From positions 127,072,267 through 127,136,266 of the forward strand of contig NC_056525.1 in NCBI RefSeq assembly GCF_019175285.1: a stretch of 64,000 nucleotides of DNA, written 5' to 3'. The notes under the pieces are model-generated. The model was not told where the DNA came from and made no database searches. It was given only the letters and a program-made list of their open reading frames with translations. Below are positions 1 through 12,300 of this stretch, one piece after another. A program made the position numbers and the translations under genes. This DNA is from Sceloporus undulatus. Taxonomy: Eukaryota > Chordata > Lepidosauria > Squamata > Phrynosomatidae. Within the stretch, counting starts at the first letter, position 1. Every line of letters begins with the position of its first letter.

Positions 1-1550
1 AGATAGTACAGGAACACCTTGTTAATCTAGATGAATATAAATCTCCAGGACTAGATGAACTACATCCAAGAGTATTAAAAGAACTGGCAAATGTAATATC
101 GGAGCCATTGGCAATGATCTTTGAGAACTCCTGGAGAACAGGGGAAGTCCCAGCAGACTGGAGGAGGGCAAACGTCCTCATCTTCAAAAAGGGGGAAAAA
201 GAGGATCCCAACAGTTATCATCCAGTTAGTCTGACATCTATACCAGGAAAGATTCTAGAACAGATCATTAAACAGAGAGTCTGTGATCATCTAGAAGGCA
301 ATTCCATAATCACAAAAAGCCAACATGGATTTCAGAGGAACAAGTCATGCCAGACAAATTTTCTCTTTTTTAAAATAAAATCACCAGCTTGTTAGATGAA
401 GGGAATGCTGTAGATATAGTATATTTTTATTTCAGTAAGGCTTTTGACAGGGTTCCCCATGACATTCTTGCAAACAAGCTAGTGAAATGTAGGCTAGACA
501 AGGCAACTGTTACATGGATTTGTAATTGGTTGGTTGTTGACTGACCGAACCCAAAGGGTGCTCAACAATGGCTCCTTTTCATCCTGGAGAGAAGTGACCA
601 GTGGGGTCCCACAGGGCTCTGTCCTGGGCCCAGTGCTATTCAACATCTTTATCAATGATTTGGATGACAGAATTGGGGGCATACTTATCAAATTTGCAGA
701 TGACACCAAATTAGGAGGAATAGCTAATACTCCAGAGGACAGGACCAAAATTCAAAATGACCTTAATAGATTAGAAAGCTGGGCCAAAGCTAACAAAATG
801 AACTTCAACAGGGAGAAATGTAAGGTACTGCACTTCTGGCAGAAAAACGAAATACATACATATAGGATGGGCGACACCTGGCTAGATGAAACTACGTGTG
901 AAAGGGATCTGAGAGTCCTAGTAGATCACAAGTTGAACATGAGTGAACAGTGTGATGAGGCAGCTAAAAAGGCCAATGCAATGTTAGTCTGCATCAATAG
1001 AAGTATAATGTTAGATGAAGGAAAGTAATAATGCTACTCTATTCTGCTTTGGTCAGGTCCCACCTGGAATATTATGTCAAGTGCTGGGCACCACAATTCA
1101 AAAAGGACATTGAGAGAGGGTGACTAAAATGGTGAAAGGTCTGGAAACCTTGCCCTATGAGGAACGACTCAGGGAGCTGGGGATGTTTAGCCTGGAGAGG
1201 AGAAGGTTAAGTGGTGATATGATAGCCCTATTTAAATATGTGAAGGGATGTCATATTGAGGAGGGAGCAAGCTTGTTTTCTGCTTCTCCAGAGAACAGGA
1301 CCCGGAACAATGGATGCAAGCTCCAGGAAAAGAGATTCCAGCTCAACATTAGGAAGAACTTCCTGACAGTAAGGGCTGTTCAACAGTGGCACACACTCCC
1401 TCAGAGAGTGGTGGAATCTCCTTCCTTGGAGGTCTTTAAACAGAGGCTGGATGGCCATCTGTCAAGATGCTTTGAGAGTTCCTGCATGGCAGGGGGTTGG
1501 ACTGGATGACCCTTGTGGTCTCTTTCAACTCTATGATTCTATAATTCTAT
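1..1550 (+). mobile_element. CR1 LINE, 3' part of ORF2 plus 3' end
   Basis: Reverse transcriptase fragments of a CR1-clade non-LTR retrotransposon are readable on the + strand. They include the stretch with VPADWRRANV (about 150-185), the [19 protein letters not shown] block and the FADDTKL catalytic block (about 600-720), then the C-terminal region up to about 1510. The element ends in the usual CR1 3' tail of short ATTCTAT-like repeats near 1530-1550. Its 5' end lies outside the window. The reading frame shifts several times (breaks near 390-530 and 1030-1120), so it is a decayed copy and not a gene. The same family recurs, mostly as minus-strand 3' fragments, across the window. Confidence 0.93.
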
Positions 1551-1689
1551 ACATACAATAATATATGTCCATATAGAGAATACAGTCCCTTCTTTGTCCT
1601 TGAATATGATGTAGATGAATTAAGTATACTATTCATTCTTCAGAGCAATATATGGAATAGTCCCATCAGGTAACATGAGGAGATACGTC

Positions 1690-2640
1690 TTTTTAAAAAG
1701 TTTTTTTTAAATTAAACGCCATAATTACTAAATAGATAAAAACACATTTAAAACATAATTACTAATTAAAGATATAAAAAATAAAATAGAACACACAATA
1801 GACACTACTTGGTTTAAAACCACTACTTGGTTTAAAACGGCTTGAATAAAAACATCTTCACCTGCCAGGAGAAAGAGCAGGGAGGGGGCCAACCAGACTT
1901 CCCTTGGAAGGGAGTTTGACAGCCTGGGAGCATCCCTGGAAAAGGGGTGTCTCCTGTTCCTTCACCAGGTATGCCCATGAAGGTGGTAGGACCAAGAAAA
2001 AGCTATCCCCGGTAGATCTTAAAGCTTGTGCTGGCCTCTGTAGGGAGATAATCAGGGTGTACAGACTGGAGATAAAAGCCAGCCTGGGGGTGGATTTGGG
2101 GCGTGGCTTCTGGACGGTGCACACCCCTCTCCACCCATACTGGCATGATACTGTGCAGTGCCAAAGGAGTGGTAAAAAGCTGCAACACTAGCGGCTATGG
2201 CGCCCTTTCTGTGGTACAAAAAACCCACTTTTTGCAGCTCCTTTTTGTGCCATGGAAAGGCCAGATGGGGGCCATGGTGTGTATTGTCGTGGCCCTGGTC
2301 CAGCGCTAAAAGGGAGGGCTGCAGGCCACCCCTTGGGGGCAGTCTGTCAAGTCCCAAAGTCTTTCACATAGTCTGGACCCAAGCCACATAGGACTTTAAA
2401 ATTCAAAACCAGCACCCTTTAATTGTGCTCAGAAATGAAATGGCAGCCAGCAAAGTTGTTTCAACAAGAGTTGGGTGCAGGGTCATATGATCCCAGCAGC
2501 CAGCACCAGTCAATAGCTTGGCCACAGCATTTTCAGCTTGCTGAACTTTCCAACCAGTTTCCAGAGGTAACTTCATGTAGAGTATGTTATAGTATACCAA
2601 ATATTATATAATCAAGGTGTGTGTCACTGTAGTCTTCATT
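1690..2640. repeat. Squamate interspersed repeat, split by a DNA element
   Basis: An AT-rich start (1690-1850) is followed by sequence I recognise as a very common squamate interspersed repeat: a purine-rich block near 1865-2060, then 'ccagcaccctttaattg' and the following block to about 2640. The repeat is interrupted at about 2061-2366 by a different element. I cannot name the family with certainty; it may be a non-coding part of a LINE. Nothing here looks like a host gene, and the short ORFs at 1858-2391 fall inside repeat sequence. Confidence 0.5.
2061..2366. mobile_element. Short DNA-transposon-like insertion
   Basis: This GC-richer block interrupts the repeat around it. Its ends carry a short inverted match (acagact on the left at about 2061-2068, agtctgt on the right near 2341), suggesting a non-autonomous DNA element. 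The exact boundaries and target duplication are not clear by eye, so the call is tentative. Confidence 0.35.
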
Positions 2641-3257
2641 AACCATGGGACATTTTCTACTCATTGCTCCACCTCCTAAATGCATGTTGGGCCACCAACC
2701 TGTTTCCTGTACCCTTTCTAAAGTTGCCTGTTTTCTCTCGTCTTCCTGCTCATGGACAAACTGACTTAGTCTCCTCAGACCCCGATGATAACTACTCAGT
2801 AGAGACTTCTTTGCCCATCTACAGCCCAGATAATTCCTTCCCTCTTTTCTGTCTTAGTGCCCTAAAGAATTTCTGGCTGCAGTGGCTAGCTCCTTTAACT
2901 GTGAGTGTCCTTTCTGGAGGTTAGCTAAATGTAATAGCAGGAGTGGGGGGAGTCTGTGGGGGTTTACAGTTATTGGCAGTCCAGTCCAAACCGGTATATA
3001 TGGCTAGGGAATAGTTAAGGGGCTCATATTCTAGGATTACTTGGAGGGCCTCTATCTCTGCCACCTGACTGGAGTGTGGGCAACCCATCCCTTGAAGTGT
3101 GAAGGCATCACTTTACTTGGATGGCTGCATAACTGGTTTGGGGTGAGCCAGCTACATGAGGATCTGTGCAGCAAAAAAGGTATGAAACGATTCAGCCTTA
3201 TTTGCCCTCTGCTAGCATCTCACCATCTCTGCAGTGGCCCTGCCATTTCTTTCATAA
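2641..3257. other. No recognisable feature
   Basis: Apparently single-copy sequence with no convincing exon, RNA gene or repeat. The 86- and 108-residue ORFs here show no domain I recognise. Confidence 0.5.
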
Positions 3258-4490
3258 AATCGGAAGAGACCACAAGGGCCATCCAGTCCAACACCCTGCC
3301 ATGCAGGAACTCTCAATCAGAGCATAACCGAAAGATGGCCAGCCAGCCTCTGTTTAAAGACCTTTAAGGAAGGAGACTCCACTACACTCTGAGGGAATTT
3401 GTTTCACTGTCGTACAGCCCTTACTGTCAGGAAGTTCCTCCTAATGTTGAGCTGGAATCTCTTTTCCTGTAGCTTGCATCCATCATTCTGGGTCCTGTTC
3501 TCTGGAGCAGCATAAACCAAGCTTGCTCCCTCCTCAATATGACATTCCTTCAAATATTTAAACAGGGTTATCATATCACCACTTAACCTTCTCTTCTCCA
3601 GGCTAAACATCCCCAACTCCCTAAGTCGTTCCTCATAGGGCATGGTTTCCAGACCCTTCACCATTTTAGTCACCCTCCTTTGGACACAGTCCAATTTCTC
3701 AATATCCTTTTTGAATTGTGGTGCCCAGCACTTGACACAATATTCCAGGTGGGACCTGACTAAAGCAGAATAGAGTGGCACTGTTACTTCCCTTGATCTA
3801 GACACTATACTTTTATTGATACGGCCTATAATTGCATTGGCCTTTTTAGCTGCCGCATCACACTGTTGACTCATGTTCAACTTGTGGTCTACTTGGACTC
3901 CTAGATCCCTTTCATACATAGTCTCATTCAGCCAGGTGTCCCCCATCCTATATGTATGCATTTCATTTTTCTGCCGTAAGTGCAGTATTTTACATTTCTC
4001 CCTGTTGAAATTCATTTTGTTAGCTTTGGCCCAGCTTTCTACTCTATTCGGGTCATTTTGAATTTTGATCCTGCCTTCTGGGGTGTTAGCTACGCCTCCT
4101 ACTTTAGTGTCATCTACAAATTTGATAAGTCTGCCCCCAATTCTGTCATCTTTGTTCTTCCTCTTGCTGCGAATATATAATCAATCAGTCAGTCAATCAT
4201 CTTATAATTTATAGTTATTATTTTTAATCTTTTGGACAAACCTGAGCTCATTCTGAGCTTTAGCTTTTCTGACTTCCCCCTATATGTTCTGGCTATTTGT
4301 TTGTATTCCTCCTCAATGATTTCCCCCTTTTTCTTTTTCCTACACGTCTCTTTTAAGTTCTTTGTATATCTATCCTGGTTTCTTTAGACAGTTCCCACTT
4401 TTCTTTCTCATTGGAATTTAATATATGACCTTTAAGAAACTCCCATGCACCATGACCTCCCATCTCTTTGAGTATTTCTAACTATGGGGT
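3258..4490 (-). mobile_element. CR1 LINE fragment, minus strand
   Basis: A second CR1 copy in reverse orientation. The 3' end lies near 3258 (the segment reading 'gaccacaagggccatccag' on the + strand). The decayed C-terminal ORF2 is read backwards through about 4015 and on to about 4140. A further CR1-like block, encoding a WELSKETRIDIQRT-like stretch followed by EEYKQIART, lies at about 4235-4480. The section between these blocks is shortened, so this is a partly deleted copy. Confidence 0.88.
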
Positions 4491-4494
4491 GACC

Positions 4495-4905
4495 TTACCC
4501 AGTATTTTCATTGTTGTTTGTTGCCTTGTGCCAGTTGTTTCTGACTTTTTGCAGTCCTAAAGTGAATTTGTTGCTGGGTGTTCTTGGCAAGATCTGTTCA
4601 GAGGGGGTTTGCTTTTGCCTTCCTCTGAGGCTGAGAGAGTATGCCTTACCCAAAGTAAACCCATGGGTTTCCATGGCCAGACACAGGGACGTAGCCAAGG
4701 GGGGGGGTCCTTGGGGTCCAGACCCCCCCTTCCGTTAGATAAAATGAATGGTGTGTGCCGCCACGACGCCGCACCCAAGCCCCTTTATAATGGTGGTACT
4801 TAGTCTTGGACCCTCCCTTCCCAAAATCCTGGCTACATCCCTGCCAAACAGGGATTCAGACCTTGGTCATTATCCAATGCTCAAATCACTGCACCATGCT
4901 GGCTC
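4495..4905 (-). mobile_element. Sauria-type tRNA SINE, minus strand, interrupted
   Basis: Read on the minus strand, the segment begins near 4905 with the tRNA-like head (gagccagcatggtgcagtg) and ends near 4555 with the BovB-like tail. This is the general plan of the Sauria SINE, a tRNA-derived squamate SINE sharing a 3' tail with BovB. A hAT-type MITE at 4684-4843 splits it. The head and tail become continuous when that insert is ignored. Confidence 0.75.
4684..4843. mobile_element. hAT-like MITE nested in a SINE
   Basis: A 160-bp element with terminal inverted repeats cagggacgtagcc and ggctacatccctg. The flanks are gccagaca on the left and (g)ccaaaca on the right, consistent with an 8-bp hAT-type target duplication with one substitution and overlap of the end base. 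It interrupts the minus-strand SINE, so it is younger than that SINE. Confidence 0.7.
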
Positions 4906-5244
4906 TCATAATATGTTAGTTTAGTAAATCCAAATAATTTCTGAACTGTCAAAGAACTCATAGAACTCAGCATATTTTTCATGTTAAATGCCACCAACTA
5001 GAAACCTCTGCTGTTACATGAAACCTCACTTCTAAAAGACAAAATATATTTACAGATCCACTCTATCCCAGTATTAATTCTGGAATTTGTTTCCCAGTAA
5101 GGCAGGATTGTTACAGTTGGGTCATTGGCAAGTAAACTCTGAAGCTTATTACAAATTCAGTACACACCAGAAACCTGTGAAAGTAGTAACAAAGTAGGCA
5201 CTTTGCTGTTTTAACAGGTATGCTGCATTGGCACATTGACTATT
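4906..5244. other. No recognisable feature
   Basis: AT-rich, apparently unique sequence without a supported gene or repeat. Confidence 0.45.
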
Positions 5245-5575
5245 TTTATTATGTGGCTTAGTGGTTAACATGCTGACTCCGATGATCACAGGATTGGCAG
5301 ATCAGCAGTTTGAGACCCAAGTCTTACAGGATGGAGTGCGCTCCCATCACTAGTCCCAGCTTCTGCCAACCTAGCAGTTCAAAAGCATGTAAAAGTGCAA
5401 GTAGATGACTAAGTACCACTTTAGTGGCACCTCTGCATTTAGTCATGCTGGCCACATGACCACAGAGTTGTCTTTGACAATGCTGGCTCCCTTGGCTAAG
5501 TAATGGAGATGGGCACTGCCCTGTATGGTTGGTCACAACTTGATAATCATGTCTAAGAGGAAACTGTTACCTTTA
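5245..5575 (+). mobile_element. tRNA-derived SINE (second family)
   Basis: The head 'gtggcttagtggttaacatg' and a B-box-like stretch are followed by a conserved body (ccaacctagcagttcaaaag; ctggccacatgaccacagag) and an end resembling 'aggaaactgttacctttat'. This differs from the Sauria SINE. A second copy sits at 9761-10228. Confidence 0.75.
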
Positions 5576-6470
5576 TAAACCATCTCCTAAATATTTTTGA
5601 GGAGTGGGATAGAAATTCTTAAGAACATTTGGACTATAAGTATATAAGTATAATTTGCCCTCACACTTTATGCCTGAATTGTGGGGTTATAGTTTTGTGA
5701 AACACTGGAAGTTTGGCTGGACATTCTTAGAAACCCCATCCCAGCCCCACAGTACATTTCTCCGTACCCCCTGGAATATCATAGTACGACTGTTAAAGTA
5801 GTATAGCTGATACTACTAGTAGAGTTGGACTGTATCAGTTTTACCCACACCTTATGGTACTCCACCTAGATCCCTCCTCATCCTGTCCTCAGCCCACCGA
5901 AACAACAAGTACTTTTGTTATAGGGTTTTAGTCAGAGTTGTAATTCTAATGCCAGGGCCCTTAAAGAGAGAGGGTCTGCCGAGTGCTCTTTCCTTTGCTC
6001 TTTTTTGCCTCGTGAAGACATTAGTGTTGACCAAATTGCAGCAACATGATAAGGGGCTCGGTCCACTGCAGCACACATTCTGTGGCCAAAGCAGAGAGCT
6101 TACTTCTGAAATGACTGTTCCCCATTGCCAGTTCTCCAGCATTATTGAGCTCTGCAATTTGGTATCACCAAGTTGAACATTAAAACTGCTCTCAACTTAA
6201 ACATTGCTTTGCTCCACTATTTGCATAACCTGATTTAAAGGCCATTTGCCTTTGATCTTTATGGCCTTCTCAATCCCTTTTCCCTCCCCTGTCCTTGTTT
6301 CGGCTCTGGCAGAAAGCGGAAAACTGAGCCAGAAAATCTTCCAACTGGTTGATTGGGACAATCTTCCTTTAAAGCACACACACCAGGCTTGTGCTTGTCA
6401 TATTTCACAAGAGAGAAGGACAAGAAGGAGGTAAGAGATTCCTGTTCTGTGTTAAAACTTTTTAAAGCAG
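5576..6470 (+). promoter_or_regulatory. SERPINC1 5' flank with candidate first exon
   Basis: A repeat-free stretch between SINE and CR1 fragments, upstream of the antithrombin signal-peptide exon. A possible first exon ends at 6430 or 6431 with a donor (gag then gtaaga). Its last codons (RR plus a split codon) would join in frame to the start of the next exon, mirroring the human exon 1/exon 2 junction that falls just before the hydrophobic signal core. No good initiator ATG lies close upstream in that frame, so this exon may be 5' UTR or the match may be chance. No TATA box was identified. Confidence 0.3.
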
Positions 6471-6560
6471 AATCATAGAATCATAGAGTTGGAAAAGACC
6501 ACAATGGCCATTCAGTCCAACCCCCTGCCATGCAGGAAATCTAAATCAAAGCATCCCTGA
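6471..6560 (-). mobile_element. CR1 3'-end fragment
   Basis: A short minus-strand CR1 tail (aatcatagagttggaaaaga, then the 'ccccctgccatgcaggaaat' block), 5'-truncated. Confidence 0.85.
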
Positions 6561-6639
6561 CAGATGGCCAGAAAACAGCTGCAAAATTTATAGTTACTTT
6601 CACTAAAAACAAGGGAGGGTACAGCTTCTTTAAAATGGA

Positions 6640-7100
6640 TGTAACAGCTTGTGCTTGTACATGATAGCAAAGATCAAGTACATCAGCTTGTACTTTATAG
6701 ATTTATAGCAAAGCCTTTGATTATGTAGATCATGGAAAAGTATGGATTGCTCTTAAAGACATGGGCGTGCCACAACATTTGATTATCCTGTGACCTGTAC
6801 TCGGGACAAGAGGCTACCATTAGGACAGAATATGGAGGAGCAAAATGTTTTTGTTAGCAAGGGGGTCAGGCAAATGTTTAAATTGTACAGCAGGGTTAGA
6901 CTGGGAGGAAGGAGGCATGAAAATTGGAGGAAGGAGCATTAAATTTAAAGCATTTAGATTTAAAATATGCAGGTGACATCATACTACTTGCAAGAAATAA
7001 CAAAGACCTGGGACTATTACTGAAGAAAGTCAAGGGAAAAAGTATAAATATAAGTTTACAGTTGAAGATAAAGAAAACGAATGTAATGACCATGGATGAG
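6640..7100 (+). mobile_element. RTE/BovB LINE fragment
   Basis: Decayed reverse transcriptase with the phrases AFDYVDHGKVW (about 6715-6745), an SGQEATIRTEYG-like stretch (6800-6840), YAGDI in place of the YADD box (6967-6981) and the following LLLKKVKGKSINISLQLKI stretch, as in BovB proteins. Frame breaks and the altered YADD box show that it is inactive. Confidence 0.85.
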
Positions 7101-7278
7101 TTATATAACGTTAAACAATGAAGATATTTAAATAGTTAAAGCTTTCCCATATCATGGCAACTCTTCTCCATTAAGCTTTGTTTGGCCTTTTTAGTGAGAA
7201 GTGTGTGTGGGGGGGTGTCCCATTGTGTGTTTATTTTCTTCTTCATATCGGTTTTTATTCTCTAACCACCATTTATAG

Positions 7279-7657
7279 GAAGATGCAGCTCCTACTGCTA
7301 TTTCTCATCTGTGTGTGGTCTCCTGTAGCCACTCAGCACCGCTTAGTGGAGGATATATGTACTGCCAAGCCGAAAGATATCCCTGTAAATCCAATCTGCA
7401 TCTACCGTGATCCTGAGAAGAAATCACAAGAGGGTCCAGGCTCTGGTCCCGATCCAGAAACAATCCCCACCTTTACCAACCCCCGTGTCTGGGAGCTGTC
7501 CAAGGCCAATTCCCGCTTTGCTGCCATTTTCTACAAGAACCTGACCAGCTCCAAGAATGCCAATGAGAACATCTTCATGTCACCCATCAGTATCTCCACA
7601 GCCTTTGCCATGACCAAGTTAGGGGCCTGTGGCAACACCCTTCAACAGCTCATGACG
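7279..7657 (+). CDS. SERPINC1: SERPINC1 coding exon 2 (signal peptide and N-terminal region)
   Basis: The acceptor is tttatag at 7272-7278 and the donor gtaatg follows 7657. ATG 7283-7285 starts a good signal peptide of about 17 residues. The mature N terminus ([23 protein letters not shown]) holds the first two cysteines. The serpin core follows, with [12 protein letters not shown] and [18 protein letters not shown]. The human coding start lies one exon upstream; here the methionine in this exon can serve, because the codons before it cross the splice junction. An additional sequon NLT lies in YKNLTSS. Confidence 0.95.
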
Positions 7658-9352
7658 GTAATGTGGGGGTGTTTTCTGGTTGCTTGATTGTTTCATGTCT
7701 GTCTGTCCCATGCAGAGTTCCTAAGGTTATGTACACCAAGTCATAATGTTCATCATAATGACGGTGCCCATGTACACAGGGCGCCGCCATTATAGCGCCG
7801 TTAGTCCATGCTACGGTTAGGGACCATGCAGTTGCCACACAGTCCCTAATCCTAGTTGCGCCACCACCACACCACAAAGGGCCCGTCTGTCCTAGGCCTA
7901 TATCCCCATATTGGGTAACCAGCATGGTATAGTGGTTTGAGCATTGCACTATGACTCTGGAAACCAGGGTTTGAATCCCGGCTGAGCCATGTAAACCTAC
8001 TTAGTGACCTTGGGCAATATACACTCTCCCAGCCTTGGAGGATAGCAATGGCAAACCCCCTCTAAAGAAACTTGCCAAAAAAGCCCCATAAGTCAGAAAT
8101 GATTTGAAGAACATCGATCCTTTTAACTTTTTTTGTCATAAAAGTGTGAAATAATCTGACTCCAACCCTCAGTTTAGCTTAGCTTTTGTTTAGCCACCAA
8201 GTTCAGGGGTGGGTATGGTTAAACTTGTATATGTGCAGGTAAAATCAAATCAAATATGTCTTCAGGTAACTGAATATAATGTATTTTCTCATTGGAAATG
8301 GTTTTGATGCTATGTTGTATCTTGATTATTACCCAAAGCATCCTGATTCCACTTCCCCAGACCCCCACATTCAGATTTCTAAACCTGAGGTCAAATCGAT
8401 TAATTCTAGAGAATAAGCATCCCCTACACTTTTCTAGTTATCCATGGAATGGGGGAAATCCTATCTTCTCCCACATTATCTGAGAGACAGTGTCCTGTCT
8501 ATTTTGACTCTTAATCACCAAAAGTAAAGGAGGTTTCTTCTCTGTATGGCTATGGATCCTGATAATTTTTCTGGAGCAAATCAGGAGGCATGGCATACCT
8601 AATTCTGAGGCTTACAAGATATGTTCAATATTCAGGACCCTTACTCAGCTCTTATTTATTTCAATAGTATTTATTTCAATTTCAAGATAACTTGTAGGTG
8701 GTTGTGCCCTCCCTTTCTCTCCTGATATTACTTACACTCATTCTCACATAAGACCCATGGCCAGAGTGAGTGCAGTGGCTTTAGAGTCAAGTAGGGAAAG
8801 AGCATGTTCTTTGCTGAATTTTCTAGGCTTCCTACATCCATTGGCAAATCTCATATTTGGCTAAATTGGTTTTCTTGCACATGTCTAGGATTCCCTTAAT
8901 TGCTCCTCATGAAAGGGAGGAAAGCAAATTGTTGTTTTAATCTGAAATTGTACCCTTTTCTGTTCAAGTGCTGCAGTGAATTAGTCTGGCTCTGTGGCAG
9001 TTGTATTCAAGAATCCGCTATCTTTCTGAGATCCCCAAAAAAGGTCCCAACCGCCTTTCTGGTTTGTGCTTCTCCAGGTTTTTAAGTTTGACACCATTTC
9101 AGCGAAGACTTCCGATCAGATCCACTTCTTCTTTGCCAAACTGAACTGCCGACTTTACAAGAAGATCAACAAATCCTCGGAACTGATATCGGCCAACCGA
9201 CTCTTTGGAGAGAAATCCCTCGTTTTCAATGAAACTTACCAAAATATAAGTGAGGTCGTTTATGGAGCCAAACTCTGGCCACTAAATTTCAAGGTGAGTC
9301 ATAAATGTGCTAGATTACTGGTGCTAAGAGCAGTGAATAAATCTGCTGTCAC

Positions 9353-9386
<34 letters not shown>

Positions 9387-12300
9387 CTTTATTTATGAAG
9401 CGCTGTAAATTTACGCAGCGCTGTACAAACAATCTTTTTAATTAGACGGTTCCCTGCCCTCAGGCTTTCAATCTAAAAAGACATGACAAAAAAGGAGAAG
9501 GGAGTGGTGGAGGGAAAGGGTAAGAGATCCAGCAGTTCCTCTCTACCTCCGAGGCCTGGACCAAGGCAGATGGACTGGAGGGAGGGCTTGGCTTCAAAAT
9601 GGAAGGTTAATCTTCTTCCAGGGAAAATACATACTCTCAAGTAGGATAATACATATACAGTACATAGCAATACAGGAAATGGTTTGATAAACAGGCACCA
9701 AAAGAACATCAAATAGTAAGCGACAATTATGCAATGCCTGGGAAGGCTTCTCTGAACAGGATGGTTCCCAGCTTCTGCCAACCTAGCAGTTCAAAAGCAT
9801 GCAAGTACAGTGGTGCCTCGGGTTACGAAATTAATTCGTAACGCGGCCGCTTTCGTAACCCGAAAAGCCTTCGTAAGCCGAATTGCCATAGGCGCTAATG
9901 GGGAAAAGCCGCGATTCCGTGCGAAAAAGCCGAAAAAAGCACCAAAAGTTTTTTTCGTAACCCGAAAAAACATTCGTAACCCGAAACAATAATTCCCTAT
10001 GGGATTTTTTCGTATCCCGAAAATTTCGTAACCTGGGTATTTCGTATCCCGAGGTACCACTGTAGATAGATAGGTACCACTTTTTGGTGAGAAGGTAACA
10101 GCGTTCAGTGAAGCCACATGATCACCAGAGCAGTCCTCTTTGGCTTAGAAACAGAGATGAACAATGCCCCCTACAGTTGGACACGACTAGACATGTATGT
10201 CAAGGGACTACCTTTACCTTTATCTTGAATTACTTAGGTAGTAATTGCAGGATACTTACTGGTGTACTCACTGCAAGCATACCTCAGATAACAAAGCCTC
10301 TGACAAAGAAGCTCCTTTTTACAAAGTCTTTGTCTCTCCACCAAGCCTTTTTTCCTAATCCTCTACTGTATTTAGCTGGAAGTTTGTTTGTTTTTTTACA
10401 CACTGGAATTGGGAGTCGGGTGAAGAATGGAGGAAACACAGACGTTTAGTTACTGATTTGCAACAGAGTGTCAGTGGTAAACTACGCAATAAAGCCTGAT
10501 GTGGGGCGAAATGGGATAGTTTTTATCCAATCCTCCTCTAGATGTGTGCCCACCTACAACTGGCAAAGTAACAACAGCTCCCTCTAGAATTCCTTGCTGA
10601 GTGTACAAGGAACAGGAAACACAGAGAAAGACAGAAAACGAATTAGCCTTCCTCATCAGCTGCCCCCAGCATGTTAAAAATAAGCATAGAGCTATGTTTG
10701 GTCACCAAAAAAGGAAATCAAAACAAAAACAGAAGCTAGTGAAAGGAAGGGGGGGGAATGCCTAGAAGCATTTTGGGAGAAACTTTCAAGTGGTCTATAG
10801 GAGGTTCAAAATGTTTTTATTTACTTATATTAGGCTTACCTGACCTGGTTGTTTCATTTCACATGTGCACCAGTGGCATTACAAGGGGGTCTGGGGGATG
10901 TGGGCCACACTAGGTGATACCCTAAAAGGGGGTGACACCATAGCTCCTCAGACATCTGCCTTTTGGCAGAAACAACCTGTGGCATTTGCCTGTATCTCTT
11001 TAAAATGTTGAAGAGATGGTGTAAGTAGGGTGAGGCTCTTTTTTATTGTTTTTAAATTGATTTTTAAAATTTTTCTTGAGAACATCACATTTGATCAAAT
11101 GTTCACTTTAACCACATGAAACTCTGTATATGTAAACGCCTTTACTCTGTGTGCATGATACTGTAATTTAAAGGTATAATTTTAATTTTGCTAGTTGTTT
11201 ATGTCACAGCTATTCAGAGATATATGGGGATTACAATTTATGACTAAATTAGTACAAAAACATTATTAAGGGTGTGGTATATGGGAGGAGGTCAATGATT
11301 TACTGCACTGGGTGACTCCAGCCCTAGTGACGCCACTGATGTGCATACTGTTAGTTCTGAATAAAAACTGAAATGAAACATACTGATTATTCTTTCCATG
11401 CTATTTCTACTCTGGCACCAAATATTCTGTTAATGAAGTAATGTTGAAGAATACATCTATTTTGTTAATTGAGGTCTGCCTGTATTGGCAACTTCAACTC
11501 CCCCCCCCCCCTTGTTCCTCAAATGCAGCATGTCTGTGGATTCCCTCCAAACTCCTTCCTAGCTACCTTGGTATCTTCCATTGTGCTTCAGCTAGGCTGA
11601 CTTTTTCCCAACAATGTTGCAAAGGTTTTATTAAATATTTATTAAGTACCATTTTATATAGTTAAAAAAAAAACCCTACCCTGCCTGAATTTTCTTGGGT
11701 TTTTAATTTAACAATAGGCCTTTTTGCTGGGCTGTATATTTTGAGTATAGAGCCATTGTACTGTCTAGTCTCCTTATGGGTCTGAAACATGGGTCACCTA
11801 TCGCCAACACCTATGACTCCTTGAACGCTTTCATCACCGCTGTTTACGCACAATTCTAAATATACACTGGACTGACTATGTGACAAATGTTGCTGTCCTT
11901 GAGCAAGCAGGAATCACCAGCATTGAGGCCATGCTATTGAGGATGCAGCTGCAGTGGGCAGGACACGTTTCTAGGATGAAGGACCATCGCCTCCCAAAAA
12001 TAGTATTCTACAGTGAACTCGCCACGGGTCAGCATAAGAGGGGCGCCCCAAAGAAGAGATACAAGGACTCCCTGAAACAACATCTCAGGCTTGGCCAAAT
12101 TGATCACCAACAATCGTCTGCCCTGGCCTCACACCGGGAGGCATGGAGACGCACCATCCACGATGCTGCAGCCTTTTTTGAAAACTCACGCCGAATGAGT
12201 ATCGAAGAGAAACACAGAAAGAACCACAACTTGGAAATATCACCCAAGGAGACATTCTGCTGTGCTTTCTGCAACCGGACTTGTTTATCTCGGATATCTC

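Noticed and set aside
7917-8118. Possible tRNA gene
   Set aside because: The tRNA-like head is followed by the SINE body and does not fold as a complete cloverleaf by eye; two other copies exist in the window.
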